In this document: piece after piece, positions 48,279-55,981 of the stretch | Position numbering within the stretch: the stretch's first letter is position 1 | Layout of the letters: each line of letters starts with the position of its first letter | DNA from: a virus | Strand: one strand, 5' to 3' | IMG/VR virus record: IMGVR_UViG_3300032291_002473 | Span: 1-58,652 of that record | DNA length: 58,652 nt | Translations under genes and position numbers: made by a program | The notes under the pieces: generated by a model | Told to the model about the DNA's origin: nothing | Database searches by the model: none | Seen by the model: only the letters and a program-made list of their open reading frames with translations

Positions 48279-49454
48279 TTATTTAACTGCCATCTTAACT
48301 ACCAATGGATTTTGCATCAATCTAGCAAACTTAGGTTTATTACCTGCTAAAATTTCTTTTACCATGTAATACTTAAGATCATTAGTGAATGCATCACAAT
48401 CTGTAGTCAATTTAACCAAACGGTTAATCATTGTATCACTTACTGCATGCTCAGATGCATGCTTCAATGAATAATTAATGATTCTTGTAGTGATAATACT
48501 ACTGATGTCAGCTCTATAATCATCTCCCGTACCTACCGCACCATTTAATGCTCCTATAACATATGCCTCATTAGTATTAGTTAATACATCTTTAGGAGAA
48601 ATAATTTTATCCATCTTGTTATTAATGAACATAGTAAACATACTAGAGAACTCAGCTCCAACAGAACCCTCACCAATCATTTGGATTAATGGTAACTCTT
48701 CTTCAAACTTTTCAATAGAACTGATAGCATTAAAGAAAGTAGTAATAGCTCTTGGATTAATATTTTGAGTTACAAGTTCAGGATTCATTAAAATAAAATT
48801 TATTCCACGTCCATCAATACCAAATCCTTCAGCCCATTTAGCCCAAGTATTAACATCAAATTTCATTTCAACTGTAATATATCTTGTTGTTTGAGCAATA
48901 TCTTGTGCAGTAACAGAGTAATCTCCATTATCAGGATTTTGACTTAATAAAATAGTCCAACCTTTAGGTAATTTCCATGAAACATATGTTTGTCTATCAA
49001 TTAATTCCATGCAGGCCTGAATAAAGCGTAAATCAGCTCTATTCCAGTCATCTAATAATAAAATACCACCTTTAGTTTTACCTTCAATCCATTCTGGTGC
49101 CGCATAGTTCATTCTATTTCTACCAGTTGGCTTATATCTATTTTTGATATATGTATCCATAATAGTTTCAGGAACCCATTTGTTCACACCATCTTCTCTT
49201 ACCATTTCAAACTCTTTGAATGGAAAACCAACTAAATCACCTAATTCTTCAATCTGTGATAAATTTAATTTAACCACATCTAAGTTTAATTCTTCACCAA
49301 CTTGCATGATTGAAGATGTTTTACCTAAACCTGCTTCACCAACAACAGCTAATGCTGTAGGCATCTTGCCTGTTTGTTGAAGAATTTCATTATTTTTAAC
49401 AATATGTTTAATAAAGTTTTTTAACTCATCTGCATTTAATTGAATCTGACTCAT
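48279..49454 (-). CDS. MoxR-type AAA+ ATPase
   Basis: A 391-residue AAA+ ATPase. Walker A is G39-E-A-G-L-G-K-T-S47, Walker B is I-L-L-L-D135-D136, and sensor 1 is L-S-Q-N-P-D-N-G (170-177). Between Walker A and B the insert LGDLVGFPF and the pattern GGILLLDDWNRAD ... FIQACMELIDRQTY are typical of the MoxR/CbbQ clade, whose members remodel or insert cofactors into partner proteins. Its upstream neighbour encodes a VWA domain protein with a metallopeptidase-like N-terminus, the usual partner of a MoxR ATPase. The gap is only 20 bases and the pair ends at the terminator at 48238-48267. I infer a two-protein chaperone-like complex; target unknown. Confidence 0.85.
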   Translation of the reverse strand: MSQIQLNADELKNFIKHIVKNNEILQQTGKMPTALAVVGEAGLGKTSSIMQVGEELNLDVVKLNLSQIEELGDLVGFPFKEFEMVREDGVNKWVPETIMDTYIKNRYKPTGRNRMNYAAPEWIEGKTKGGILLLDDWNRADLRFIQACMELIDRQTYVSWKLPKGWTILLSQNPDNGDYSVTAQDIAQTTRYITVEMKFDVNTWAKWAEGFGIDGRGINFILMNPELVTQNINPRAITTFFNAISSIEKFEEELPLIQMIGEGSVGAEFSSMFTMFINNKMDKIISPKDVLTNTNEAYVIGALNGAVGTGDDYRADISSIITTRIINYSLKHASEHAVSDTMINRLVKLTTDCDAFTNDLKYYMVKEILAGNKPKFARLMQNPLVVKMAVK

Positions 49455-49474
49455 CTTTTTTAATTTTTTTTAAT

Positions 49475-50674
49475 TTATAACTCAAGTTTTATCACCTTTC
49501 CCGGAAGGCTGTTATTCATGTGGGATTGTTCAGACAGCACCCATAAAACAGGAGCTTTTGGCTTAACATCAGTATAACATTCACCATCAGTGAAATATAC
49601 CAAGCTAGTAAACTTTTTTATATTCTCATTATAATACTCAAGGACGGGAGAAAACTCAGTCCCACCTCTACCATATATAGTAATTTCATTTTTGCCTTTA
49701 TACGGCTCTATACTTTTAATAGCCGTATCACACTGAACTATAGTAATGTCAACACCTTGTTTATAAATATGGTGAATCTCATTCATAAATTCATGTAACT
49801 CCTTGTCACATACCGATTGAGAGGTATCTATTGCCAACAACATGTGTTGTTTCATTTTAATCTTTAGACCAGGATTTTCAGAATATCTTCTATTCTCTTT
49901 TCTCCTTATCTTTTTAGTATACACTTTAGATGATACACCAGTAAATCTTCTGATATAACCTTTCCAATCAAACTTAGGTGGAGTGATTGCTTCCATTTCA
50001 AGTAGTCCCTCAATTTCTCCAGGAACACTACCTCTTTTCTTTTCAGTCATCTCCTTAGCATCATTGAGAATCTTATTCAATTGCTTCTCAATTAGCTTCT
50101 GTTCAGCTTCAGTCATGTCTTCAAAGTCAGACCAAGTTGGGTGATCACTACCCATGTCGTCACCAGAGTCCATCTGATCACATACTTTGTCAAAGTTTTC
50201 ATCACCACTTGTACCGTTTTCACCACCTTTGTCTTTCTTTTCTTTAGCTTGTTGTAGTTTCTCATAGTAATATCTACAACCTGCTTTTCTATCTAAATTC
50301 AAATCAGGATAATCATCAATATTAACACCACCTTCAGGTAGAAGATGTGGTAAAATATATTGATTGATTTCGCAATCCATTGCCCAATTAGCCAATTTCT
50401 TATCACTGAATTTAAAATACATTGTAAGATGACCAAATGCGATGTGAAGAAGTTCGTGCTTGATGAGGCCAAGTCTATGATCTTCAGAGAGTTGACTCCA
50501 AAAGTCTTCATTAATAGTAAGCTGATAATTGATATTATGCTTACTAACACCAGCAGTTGGAACTCTTTTATTATCCCATACCTTATTTAACATTATCAAG
50601 AAGAACCCATAATATGGTTCTGATAACATTAAATTTTTACTGGTTTTTGCTAAACTATCTTCTCTATTAATCAT
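49475..50674 (-). CDS. VWA protein with DUF2201-type metallopeptidase-like domain
   Basis: A 399-residue protein. The N-terminal domain contains H73-E-L-L-H77-I-A-F-G-H82 and downstream NWAMDCEINQYI (96-107), the zincin-like signature of the DUF2201/VWA-associated metallopeptidase family. The middle (about 145-215) is charged and probably flexible. The C-terminal VWA-like domain has a MIDAS motif, D283-T-S-Q-S287, GRGGTEF with T339, and FTDGE with D363. Known homologues pair with MoxR ATPases, exactly as here, forming an ATPase-VWA remodelling pair. The start overlaps the stop of the upstream gene by 8 bases. Whether the zincin motif is proteolytic is not known for the family. Confidence 0.82.
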   Translation of the reverse strand: MINREDSLAKTSKNLMLSEPYYGFFLIMLNKVWDNKRVPTAGVSKHNINYQLTINEDFWSQLSEDHRLGLIKHELLHIAFGHLTMYFKFSDKKLANWAMDCEINQYILPHLLPEGGVNIDDYPDLNLDRKAGCRYYYEKLQQAKEKKDKGGENGTSGDENFDKVCDQMDSGDDMGSDHPTWSDFEDMTEAEQKLIEKQLNKILNDAKEMTEKKRGSVPGEIEGLLEMEAITPPKFDWKGYIRRFTGVSSKVYTKKIRRKENRRYSENPGLKIKMKQHMLLAIDTSQSVCDKELHEFMNEIHHIYKQGVDITIVQCDTAIKSIEPYKGKNEITIYGRGGTEFSPVLEYYNENIKKFTSLVYFTDGECYTDVKPKAPVLWVLSEQSHMNNSLPGKVIKLEL

Positions 50675-51071
50675 TCTTTAATGTTATTGAATAGTTTAAT
50701 TTATCTACGGGATAACCCCAACTTTTCATGCTTTTCTTTAGTGTTTCAACATGTAATTGTAAAAACATATCTACTACATCAGATTCAGCAGTTAAATTAA
50801 TTAATGTTGTCAAAACATTATTAACTGTAGGTTTATATTCACTATAAACACCCATACCTCTTATAACATCAATAACATTGGGTATATTTTCTTCCCAATA
50901 ATTATTATCTTTATTGCTTTCTGCGTATAATAAAACTAACCATGCTTTAGATTTTTCAATATCACAGTTATTTACTATCTCATTTGCAACTAACCAATTA
51001 TCTTTATCAGTTGATGCATACATATCCATTACACTCTTTACATTCTCTCTATTCAGTACTACTTTTTCCAT
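50667..51071 (-). CDS. Small helical protein with STDKDN domain
   Basis: A 134-residue protein, nearly all helical. Residues 11-52 (VKSVMDMYASTDKDNWLVAN, then EIVNNCDIEKS) match a segment of the larger protein at 46938-48230, sharing the (S)-(S/T)-D-x-D-N-x-x-x-A-x-E-I-x-x-N pattern. I recall similar motifs in proteins of other Bacteroidota phages, all uncharacterised. It stands directly before the VWA gene and overlaps it by 8 bases, so it may work with the MoxR-VWA pair. Its start is seven bases after the stop of the gene at 51079. Confidence 0.55.
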   Translation of the reverse strand: MEKVVLNRENVKSVMDMYASTDKDNWLVANEIVNNCDIEKSKAWLVLLYAESNKDNNYWEENIPNVIDVIRGMGVYSEYKPTVNNVLTTLINLTAESDVVDMFLQLHVETLKKSMKSWGYPVDKLNYSITLKND

Positions 51072-51078
51072 TAGTCTC

Positions 51079-51297
51079 CTATTTTAAACCTGCTTTGTTA
51101 TAAAAATATTTAGCTACATCAGGTATGTGTTTCTTGTAATAAGGTTGGTTATCTTTGCACCAGTCTTTTACTTCTTGTTTAGTTTTAAATGCACTTTGCC
51201 ATGAACCATTATTCATTATCATTTCAAATGTTGGTTCTAGTTCATCAATAAATGCTTGAACTGTCCAGCCTTCCCATACATGTTTGTTATTTTCCAT
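51079..51297 (-). CDS. Small conserved WEGWTVQAF-type protein
   Basis: A 72-residue protein. An in-frame upstream extension exists to 51330, but I choose the ATG at 51295-51297 because it overlaps the stop of the previous gene (TGATG) and because the conserved part begins there: MENNKHVWEGWTVQAFIDEL. The rest (NNGSWQSAFKTKQEVKDWCK, then DNQPYYKKHIPDVAKYF) has a pattern I associate with small proteins of Bacteroidota phages and mobile elements, without a known role. It belongs to a run of small genes with overlapping ends (51079-52036). Confidence 0.6.
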   Translation of the reverse strand: MENNKHVWEGWTVQAFIDELEPTFEMIMNNGSWQSAFKTKQEVKDWCKDNQPYYKKHIPDVAKYFYNKAGLK

Positions 51298-51644
51298 CAG
51301 TCTTCTATTTTTAATGTTTTTATTGCCCATAGTTCTAGTTTTCCAGATTCAATCATCTTAACCCATTCTTTTGCTGTAGGAATATAATTATTGCAATCTT
51401 CTTTTACATGTTGTTCAGCAACATATCTTGTATATACAGTTTTACCATCAGAATTTATAAATGATGTTCCAAATACTTTTTCACATTCAAATATACCTTC
51501 ACTATGGTGACGGAACATTCTATGCATGCTATGACCTATCCAAGCCTTAGTTTCATCAAGCCACTCATGAATAGCCTGATAATCAGATACTTGACCTCTC
51601 CATTTTTTAACAGATGACTTGCAATGCTCTAAAGGATGACTCAT
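51297..51644 (-). CDS. DUF6915-like protein
   Basis: A 115-residue protein matching the pattern I know for DUF6915: M-S-H-P-L-E-H-C-K-S-S-V-K-K-W at the start, IHEWLDETKAW (25-35), the histidine cluster HRMFRHHSEGIFECEKVFG (41-59), then NSDGKTVYTRYVAEQHVKED (64-83) and IPTAKEWV. The many conserved histidines and acids suggest a metal-binding or catalytic site. The family occurs in phages and integrative elements and has no established function. Both ends overlap neighbours (TGATG at 51295-51299 and the shared base at 51644), placing it in a coupled accessory cassette with the DUF6878-like gene. Confidence 0.75.
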   Translation of the reverse strand: MSHPLEHCKSSVKKWRGQVSDYQAIHEWLDETKAWIGHSMHRMFRHHSEGIFECEKVFGTSFINSDGKTVYTRYVAEQHVKEDCNNYIPTAKEWVKMIESGKLELWAIKTLKIED

Positions 51645-52036
51645 TATTTCTTATTTTTTTCAAACAAGTTACCAGTATGATTAAACTCTTCATAATCAGT
51701 AACTCTTATACTATTTTGAATTTCATAGGTACCTTCTTCAACATCAATATTTACATATCCAAAGCCACCATCATTGTTCCACCAGTCTTCAATGTCATTT
51801 AATAACATTTCATTACAGTAATCTTCAAGCAATGAATATAACTCTGAATTATAATCATTTAAATCATTTCCACCTTCCCAACTTTGTAATTGGTCAAAGT
51901 CAACATCTGGATCAGTTGTAATTCTTATAGACTCAATAGCTCCATCATCTCCACTACCCTCATAGTTTACACATACTTTCTTAATACCTGCATTTACTAA
52001 ACCAATCATAATTGATTCTAATTTATTTTCAGCCAT
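51644..52036 (-). CDS. DUF6878-like protein
   Basis: A 130-residue acidic protein. The core VCVNYEGSGDDGAIESIRIT (about 21-40) followed by a helical segment and DWWNNDGGFGYVNIDVEEGT (about 84-103) corresponds to the DUF6878 pattern: a Y-x-G-S-G-D-x-G-x-I-E segment, then G-G-x-G-x-x-x-x-D. The function is unknown; the family turns up in phages and conjugative elements. It is the upstream partner of the DUF6915-like gene, with one shared base, which suggests the two are expressed together as an accessory module. Confidence 0.65.
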   Translation of the reverse strand: MAENKLESIMIGLVNAGIKKVCVNYEGSGDDGAIESIRITTDPDVDFDQLQSWEGGNDLNDYNSELYSLLEDYCNEMLLNDIEDWWNNDGGFGYVNIDVEEGTYEIQNSIRVTDYEEFNHTGNLFEKNKK

Positions 52037-52060
52037 AACTTTTTATTATTTAAACTTATG

Positions 52061-52480
52061 TTATTTAAAACGGAAGAACCTTCCTAATATGTTACCATTA
52101 AGATATTCTTCTTTTTCAAGGACACCATTTACAAATTGTGCTTTTACTTCTTGATATGTAAGCTCCATAGCTGAATAACATATCATAAGCATTTCTCTTT
52201 TAATCAGTACACCTGCTTTGTGTGCTTGCTTAAGTACTTCATTACTACTATAATATCTTTGATATATAGTCTTTCTTACCCTTTTGTATGTTTTCAGTCT
52301 TTTATCAGTTGGCATATTTTTTTTACTCAGTTTTGTTTTTACATCTGCATAAAAATTCTTTTTACCAATATAGCTCACAGATTTGCCGTCAATTATTGCA
52401 GTCATCTCATAGATGAAACCTACTGCATTTTCAGGAATCATATCTTCAGTAAACTCTTTATTTTGATATATCCAACTCAT
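52061..52480 (-). CDS. Putative GIY-YIG-type nuclease-like protein
   Basis: A 139-residue basic protein. The N-terminal part has AVGFIYEMTAIIDGKSVSYI followed by GKKNFY (about 19-44), which fits the opening beta strands of the GIY-YIG fold (G-F-I-Y and Y-I-G-K-K). The basic stretch RVRKTIYQRYYSSNEVLKQA (about 67-86) and the helix KREMLMICYSAMELTYQEVK with its Glu (about 93-112) are as expected in phage GIY-YIG proteins such as those related to T4 endonuclease II. No splicing element is seen around it, so a free-standing nuclease or a host-DNA-degrading enzyme is possible. Fold call is by motif reading only. Confidence 0.5.
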   Translation of the reverse strand: MSWIYQNKEFTEDMIPENAVGFIYEMTAIIDGKSVSYIGKKNFYADVKTKLSKKNMPTDKRLKTYKRVRKTIYQRYYSSNEVLKQAHKAGVLIKREMLMICYSAMELTYQEVKAQFVNGVLEKEEYLNGNILGRFFRFK

Positions 52481-52489
52481 ATTCTAAAT

Positions 52490-52723
52490 TTATACGTCAC
52501 CTAATGGTTTAATTACTACTATAGCTTCATCATGCTCTGTACGTATAAGATCAGCAAGAAGTTCTTTATCTTCAGGAGTTGCATATTCCTCCATTAATGC
52601 AGTCAATTTTGAAATTGCACTTGCAATATGAAGAATAGTTACTTTCTTCATTGTAATCTCTTGAGCAAACTCATTTGAGTTGTCTTTATCATACTTAAAA
52701 TCTATTGTTATTTTACCTTTCAT
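52490..52723 (-). CDS. Small hypothetical protein
   Basis: A 77-residue protein: a beta hairpin-like start (GKITIDFKYDKDNSNEFAQE), then two helices (TILHIASAISKLTALMEEYA, EDKELLADLIRTEHDEAIVV). No family recognised. It starts inside the end of the primase gene (overlap of 11 bases) and is followed by the GIY-YIG-like gene after 9 bases, so it is co-expressed with replication functions. Confidence 0.5.
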   Translation of the reverse strand: MKGKITIDFKYDKDNSNEFAQEITMKKVTILHIASAISKLTALMEEYATPEDKELLADLIRTEHDEAIVVIKPLGDV

Positions 52724-53699
52724 GTATTGCTTTTTTTAATAGTGGAAATAATTCTTCTTTTACTTTTTGTAACCCGTGCTTTTTAATTGAATCTGAGACA
52801 TCTTTCTCCATGTTTAGAACTATATAAGCTAAATCATATCTTTCTTGATACTTTTTCATGGAGTTAATACCTGCTTCATCATTATCAAACATTACACAAA
52901 TGCTTTTATACTTACTCTTTAACTTTTCAATACTAGTTTCTTTTATGATTGTGTTCTCACTATCTGGTGCTATACATTCCACATTATTAAATCCCAGTTT
53001 ATTGAAAGCCATTACATCTTTAAGTGAGGATGTAATTACTAAATAATCTTTAGTCAAGGTCAATTGTTCAGAACCCTGAATATAGTTAGCTATCTTTAAA
53101 AACTTTTTATTCATGTTTTTAGGTTGATAAACCTTATATAATGTACCATCATTTTTAAAGTAGCCATATAAGTTTAACCCTGTAATTGTAATTTCAGATA
53201 TGCTACCATCAGGCTCAGTTTTTGTCATCTTGTAATACTCCAATGGAGATACATTGTATGCTTCTAACATCTTTGAACCAATATGATATTGACCCCAATA
53301 GTTTTGATCAAAATTAGACCAATGTCTTATAGTATAATCAGTTACTTTATAATTATCATAACTTTTAATTTCAGGAGCCTTATATGCTCTATTTCCATTT
53401 AAAAATAACTTGTAATCAACAATGAGTTTAGATATAGCTTCCCCTCTACTTAAATTAAACATACGTTCAATAAGAGATATTGGATCACCCTGTAAACCAG
53501 ATGAAAAATCTTTATACTTATATTTCATACTGTTTGCATCAACATAAATATACATTGACGGTGTCTTCTCAGTTTTAAATACAGATTTAATTTTTATCTG
53601 TTGACCATCAAGTTTTTCTGTAAGATTTAAGTAATGCTCAAATATCCATATCACTGGCACATCACTTATTGAAAGAACATTGTTTTTAGTTGATATCAT
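52713..53699 (-). CDS. DnaG-like primase with Toprim domain
   Basis: A 328-residue primase-type protein. The N-terminal region (FKTEKTPSMYIYVDANSMKY, KYKDFSSGLQGDPISLIERM, about 41-80) has the shape of the DnaG zinc-binding domain (E-K-T-P-S ... D-F ... G-D-x-I) but without its cysteines. A Toprim domain covers about 215-300: YLVITSSLKDVMAFNKLGF, IAPDSENT and VMFDNDEAGINSMKKYQ with D272-N-D274. The usual first Toprim Glu is Ser here (ITSSLKDV), as in other phage primases of this type. It would make primers for the helicase-led fork. The SSB-like gene and a terminator precede it, so it probably starts a new transcript. Confidence 0.82.
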   Translation of the reverse strand: MISTKNNVLSISDVPVIWIFEHYLNLTEKLDGQQIKIKSVFKTEKTPSMYIYVDANSMKYKYKDFSSGLQGDPISLIERMFNLSRGEAISKLIVDYKLFLNGNRAYKAPEIKSYDNYKVTDYTIRHWSNFDQNYWGQYHIGSKMLEAYNVSPLEYYKMTKTEPDGSISEITITGLNLYGYFKNDGTLYKVYQPKNMNKKFLKIANYIQGSEQLTLTKDYLVITSSLKDVMAFNKLGFNNVECIAPDSENTIIKETSIEKLKSKYKSICVMFDNDEAGINSMKKYQERYDLAYIVLNMEKDVSDSIKKHGLQKVKEELFPLLKKAIHER

Positions 53700-53710
53700 A
53701 ATTTTTAACT

Positions 53711-53746
53711 TTAATAAAAAAGGGAGCCTTTTTCTGACTCCCTTTT
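53711..53746 (-). terminator. Terminator after the SSB-like gene
   Basis: A 9-bp stem AAAAGGGAG / CTCCCTTTT (minus strand 53746-53738 with 53726-53718) has an 11-base loop and runs into TTTTTTATT. It lies between the SSB-like and primase genes. Confidence 0.88.
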
Positions 53747-53755
53747 AAACTATTG

Positions 53756-54442
53756 TTAGTCTAAATCAAAGTCAGAAGCTACCTTGTTTGGTACTGATAA
53801 GTCATCTTCACCTGATCCGAATGCATCTACTTTTTTAGCTTCAAGCTTTTTCAAGTGTAATGTTTCAGAATATAATAAGTGTTTACCTGAACCAAGTTTA
53901 GCAAAGGCAAAACCATCTTTAGAAGATTTTGGCAAATATAAGTCATAATTTGTATAACCTGTTTTACCTTCATACTCTTTACCTGCAACACAGAAGTCCA
54001 TATATTTATCTTTAAATGGAGCTGTCTCATTGAATGCAAGGATGAAGTCTTCAATAGTATCATGCTTGTTATCTTGATCATCAAACCATGCTAACATATC
54101 TAAAGTAGTACAGATAGATTTCAAGAATACTAAGATAGAGTTATCTCTATAAATTTGTACTCCTGATTTAGTAGTACCATCAGCAAATGCATACTGACCA
54201 GCTTTTACTCTACCAATTTGACCTTTGTAATGTCCTAACTCAGGCATATCTTTATTCAACATGAAACCTTCAAACCCTTCAATTGGTTCAGTTTCTACGT
54301 TTAAGATAATCTGTAATGCACCAGGAATAAACTTGAAATCTTCAGCCATTAAGCTATTGATTTTTAATTTATGATTACCTGGAGTAATTGTTTTTGCTAA
54401 TCCATTACCACCTGCTGCTACGTCTTTAGTTCCTATTGCCAT
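53756..54442 (-). CDS. SSB-like single-strand DNA-binding protein
   Basis: A 228-residue protein. The body is beta-rich with the conserved-looking start TKTITPGNHKLKINSLMAED without its first residue (about 18-36), IILNVETEPIEGFEGF (about 45-60) and HYKGQIGRVKAGQY (about 70-83), in agreement with an OB-fold. The C-terminus is acidic and ends in S-D-F-D-L-D, the classical tip by which SSB proteins recruit replication partners. The gene is directly downstream of the Sak4-like ATPase gene, a usual arrangement in phage recombination modules, and is closed by a terminator. The OB-fold is inferred; the acidic tip is direct observation. Confidence 0.65.
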   Translation of the reverse strand: MAIGTKDVAAGGNGLAKTITPGNHKLKINSLMAEDFKFIPGALQIILNVETEPIEGFEGFMLNKDMPELGHYKGQIGRVKAGQYAFADGTTKSGVQIYRDNSILVFLKSICTTLDMLAWFDDQDNKHDTIEDFILAFNETAPFKDKYMDFCVAGKEYEGKTGYTNYDLYLPKSSKDGFAFAKLGSGKHLLYSETLHLKKLEAKKVDAFGSGEDDLSVPNKVASDFDLD

Positions 54443-54468
54443 GTTTTCTTATTTTTTTATATTATTAA

Positions 54469-55194
54469 TTATTTATATACTTCATCCCAGTGAGTAGTAA
54501 CCCCACCATTTTCATTTACTTCACTGATTACAATTTCTGCATTTCTTAAATGATCAGGTCTTGCTCCACAAGTAGTCTCCTCATTAGTCTTGAAACTCAA
54601 GATAACCTTGTTACTTTTTCTGAACATATAACCAATTGCATCTGCATTTGCACAGATTAAAGATTTAATTTTACCCGTTAAATCAATATTAGCGGCCATT
54701 ACCATCTCACCTTTATCATCAACTTGTTTGTCTTTGATATGTCCAGATAAGATAATATGATCAGCTAACTTATCTATATAATTCAAAACATCAAAGAATG
54801 CTTCTCTTACATATAAATAACCAGCACCATTAGGTAAAGTAATTACGTTGTCTCCATCATAATTTTTACCCATTGAAGTAGCTTTGTACTTCTTAACTGC
54901 TAACGGCATAACCATTTCTTCCAATGCAGTAACTGTATCAATAGTGATAAACTTATAAGGTTTACCAGCTTCTTCTACAGCTTTACCAACAGCTAATAAC
55001 TCTTTAAGACTGTTAGCTTTTACTTTTAATGCATCCACATAATCAGTACCATTTTCCAAATCAATTATCAAATTGTCTTCTAAACCAGCAAAAGCAGTTG
55101 TCTTACCTGTTTTAGGTTTAGAGTAAATCAATAATCTCTTTGGGTTTGTTCTTGTTGCGCTCACTTTTTTAGTGGGCAATACCAATCCATCCAT
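54469..55194 (-). CDS. Sak4-like RecA-fold ATPase (AAA_24)
   Basis: A 241-residue ATPase. Walker A is S25-K-P-K-T-G-K-T32 after the strand RLLIY, and Walker B is F-I-T-I-D86-T-V-T-A-L. The line DLENGTDYVDALKVKANSLK (about 45-64) and HIILSGHIKDKQVDDKG (about 146-162) are characteristic of the phage AAA_24/Sak4 group, small RecA-like single-strand annealing recombinases. It is four bases downstream of the gene at 55198 and 26 bases upstream of the SSB-like gene; Sak4 proteins work together with SSB. The length matches the family. Confidence 0.85.
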   Translation of the reverse strand: MDGLVLPTKKVSATRTNPKRLLIYSKPKTGKTTAFAGLEDNLIIDLENGTDYVDALKVKANSLKELLAVGKAVEEAGKPYKFITIDTVTALEEMVMPLAVKKYKATSMGKNYDGDNVITLPNGAGYLYVREAFFDVLNYIDKLADHIILSGHIKDKQVDDKGEMVMAANIDLTGKIKSLICANADAIGYMFRKSNKVILSFKTNEETTCGARPDHLRNAEIVISEVNENGGVTTHWDEVYK

Positions 55195-55197
55195 TTT

Positions 55198-55758
55198 TTA
55201 CTTTATTAAATCATTTAACCATTTTCTGTTACTCACTGGTTTTTTCAATAATATGGCAGCTAGATCTCTTACAGTTAAACTGCTTAGAGGAGCATCTAAA
55301 TCTGAATCCATTATATCATCAAAATCAGGAAATAACCCATTTACTTCAGTCTTTGTAGTTTCAGTCTTATTAGGTTCAGCCTTTACTTTTATCAGTTCTG
55401 ATACAGGAATCAAATACCTCACATGACCTTGGCCATTTGGTTCAGTAGTTTCATATTCCTCATCATAAAATGGGTTATATTTCCATTTATACAAAGTTCT
55501 TGTAGGATCTTCTGGGTCAAGAGCAATACTAGTAAATTCAGTATATATATCTTGTTCTCTACTTAATTCACTCTTAAAGAATCCCATGTGTAAATCATCT
55601 TTACCATAAGGTCTATAAGCACATTTAGGTATAAATAATGGATTAGAAATATCTAATGCATCAAAAACCTTTTGGTGATACTTCACCAACTCTTCAGTCT
55701 TTTCTTTTCTGTTAAATCCACTGGATTGGTTACCAGAGTCTTTTGTTGTTAATCCCAT
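55198..55758 (-). CDS. Hypothetical protein in helicase-recombinase operon
   Basis: A 186-residue protein of unknown family. The N-terminus is polar (TKDSGNQSSGFNRKEKTEEL); the centre has FIPKCAYRPYGKDDLHMGFF and a strand-rich part GHVRYLIPVSELIKVKAEPN; an acidic linker NGLFPDFDDIMDSDLDAPLS precedes a helical C-terminus SLTVRDLAAILLKKPVSNRK. It lies between the helicase and Sak4-like genes with gaps of 7 and 3 bases, so it is surely co-transcribed. The acidic linker could bind a partner such as the helicase or SSB. No enzymatic motif. Confidence 0.5.
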   Translation of the reverse strand: MGLTTKDSGNQSSGFNRKEKTEELVKYHQKVFDALDISNPLFIPKCAYRPYGKDDLHMGFFKSELSREQDIYTEFTSIALDPEDPTRTLYKWKYNPFYDEEYETTEPNGQGHVRYLIPVSELIKVKAEPNKTETTKTEVNGLFPDFDDIMDSDLDAPLSSLTVRDLAAILLKKPVSNRKWLNDLIK

Positions 55759-55765
55759 ATATTAA

Positions 55766-55981
55766 TTATTTGGTTCCTATTCTCTTTTCTTGTTGCGGAG
55801 GAGTATTCATTTCTGCAATGCTCATCTTCTCAAATTCAGCTTTAAAAAAGCTTAATCTAGTATCACCATTTCTACATTTTAAGAAATGCAACACCATCAC
55901 TCTATCATTCTCAATTATAAATCTATCAGGGCCATAGAATCTGATCTTTTGTTTTGCTGGTCTATTAATACCTATTACTGT
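55766..55981 (-). CDS. DnaB-like helicase, exon 2 (C-terminal part)
   Basis: This is the 3' exon of the split helicase gene; it encodes 71 residues starting TVIGINRPAKQKIRFYGPDR. The segment LKCRNGDTRLSFFKAEFEKM is the C-terminal DnaB motif (K-x-R-N-G-D-T ... F) that contacts nucleotide across subunits. The open frame on its own could be read from a GTG at 55994-55996, but those codons (GTG ATA ACA AAA TTG) belong to the intron. I place the 3' splice site after the G at 55982 because the intron then ends in G, exon bases CAGTAA pair with the guide (P10), and HAD joined to TVIGINR reproduces the DnaB spacing A-D-x6-R. Confidence 0.85.
   Translation of the reverse strand, partial: TVIGINRPAKQKIRFYGPDRFIIENDRVMVLHFLKCRNGDTRLSFFKAEFEKMSIAEMNTPPQQEKRIGTK

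Noticed and set aside
51079-51330. Longer start at 51328-51330 for the 72-residue protein
   Set aside because: The extra residues (MGNKNIKNRRL) come from overlap with the DUF6915-like gene; the ATG at 51297 overlaps the upstream stop and begins the conserved part.
52061-52480. Second homing-endonuclease intron around the GIY-YIG-like gene
   Set aside because: Flanking genes are complete and closely packed, and no intron core or split gene is seen.
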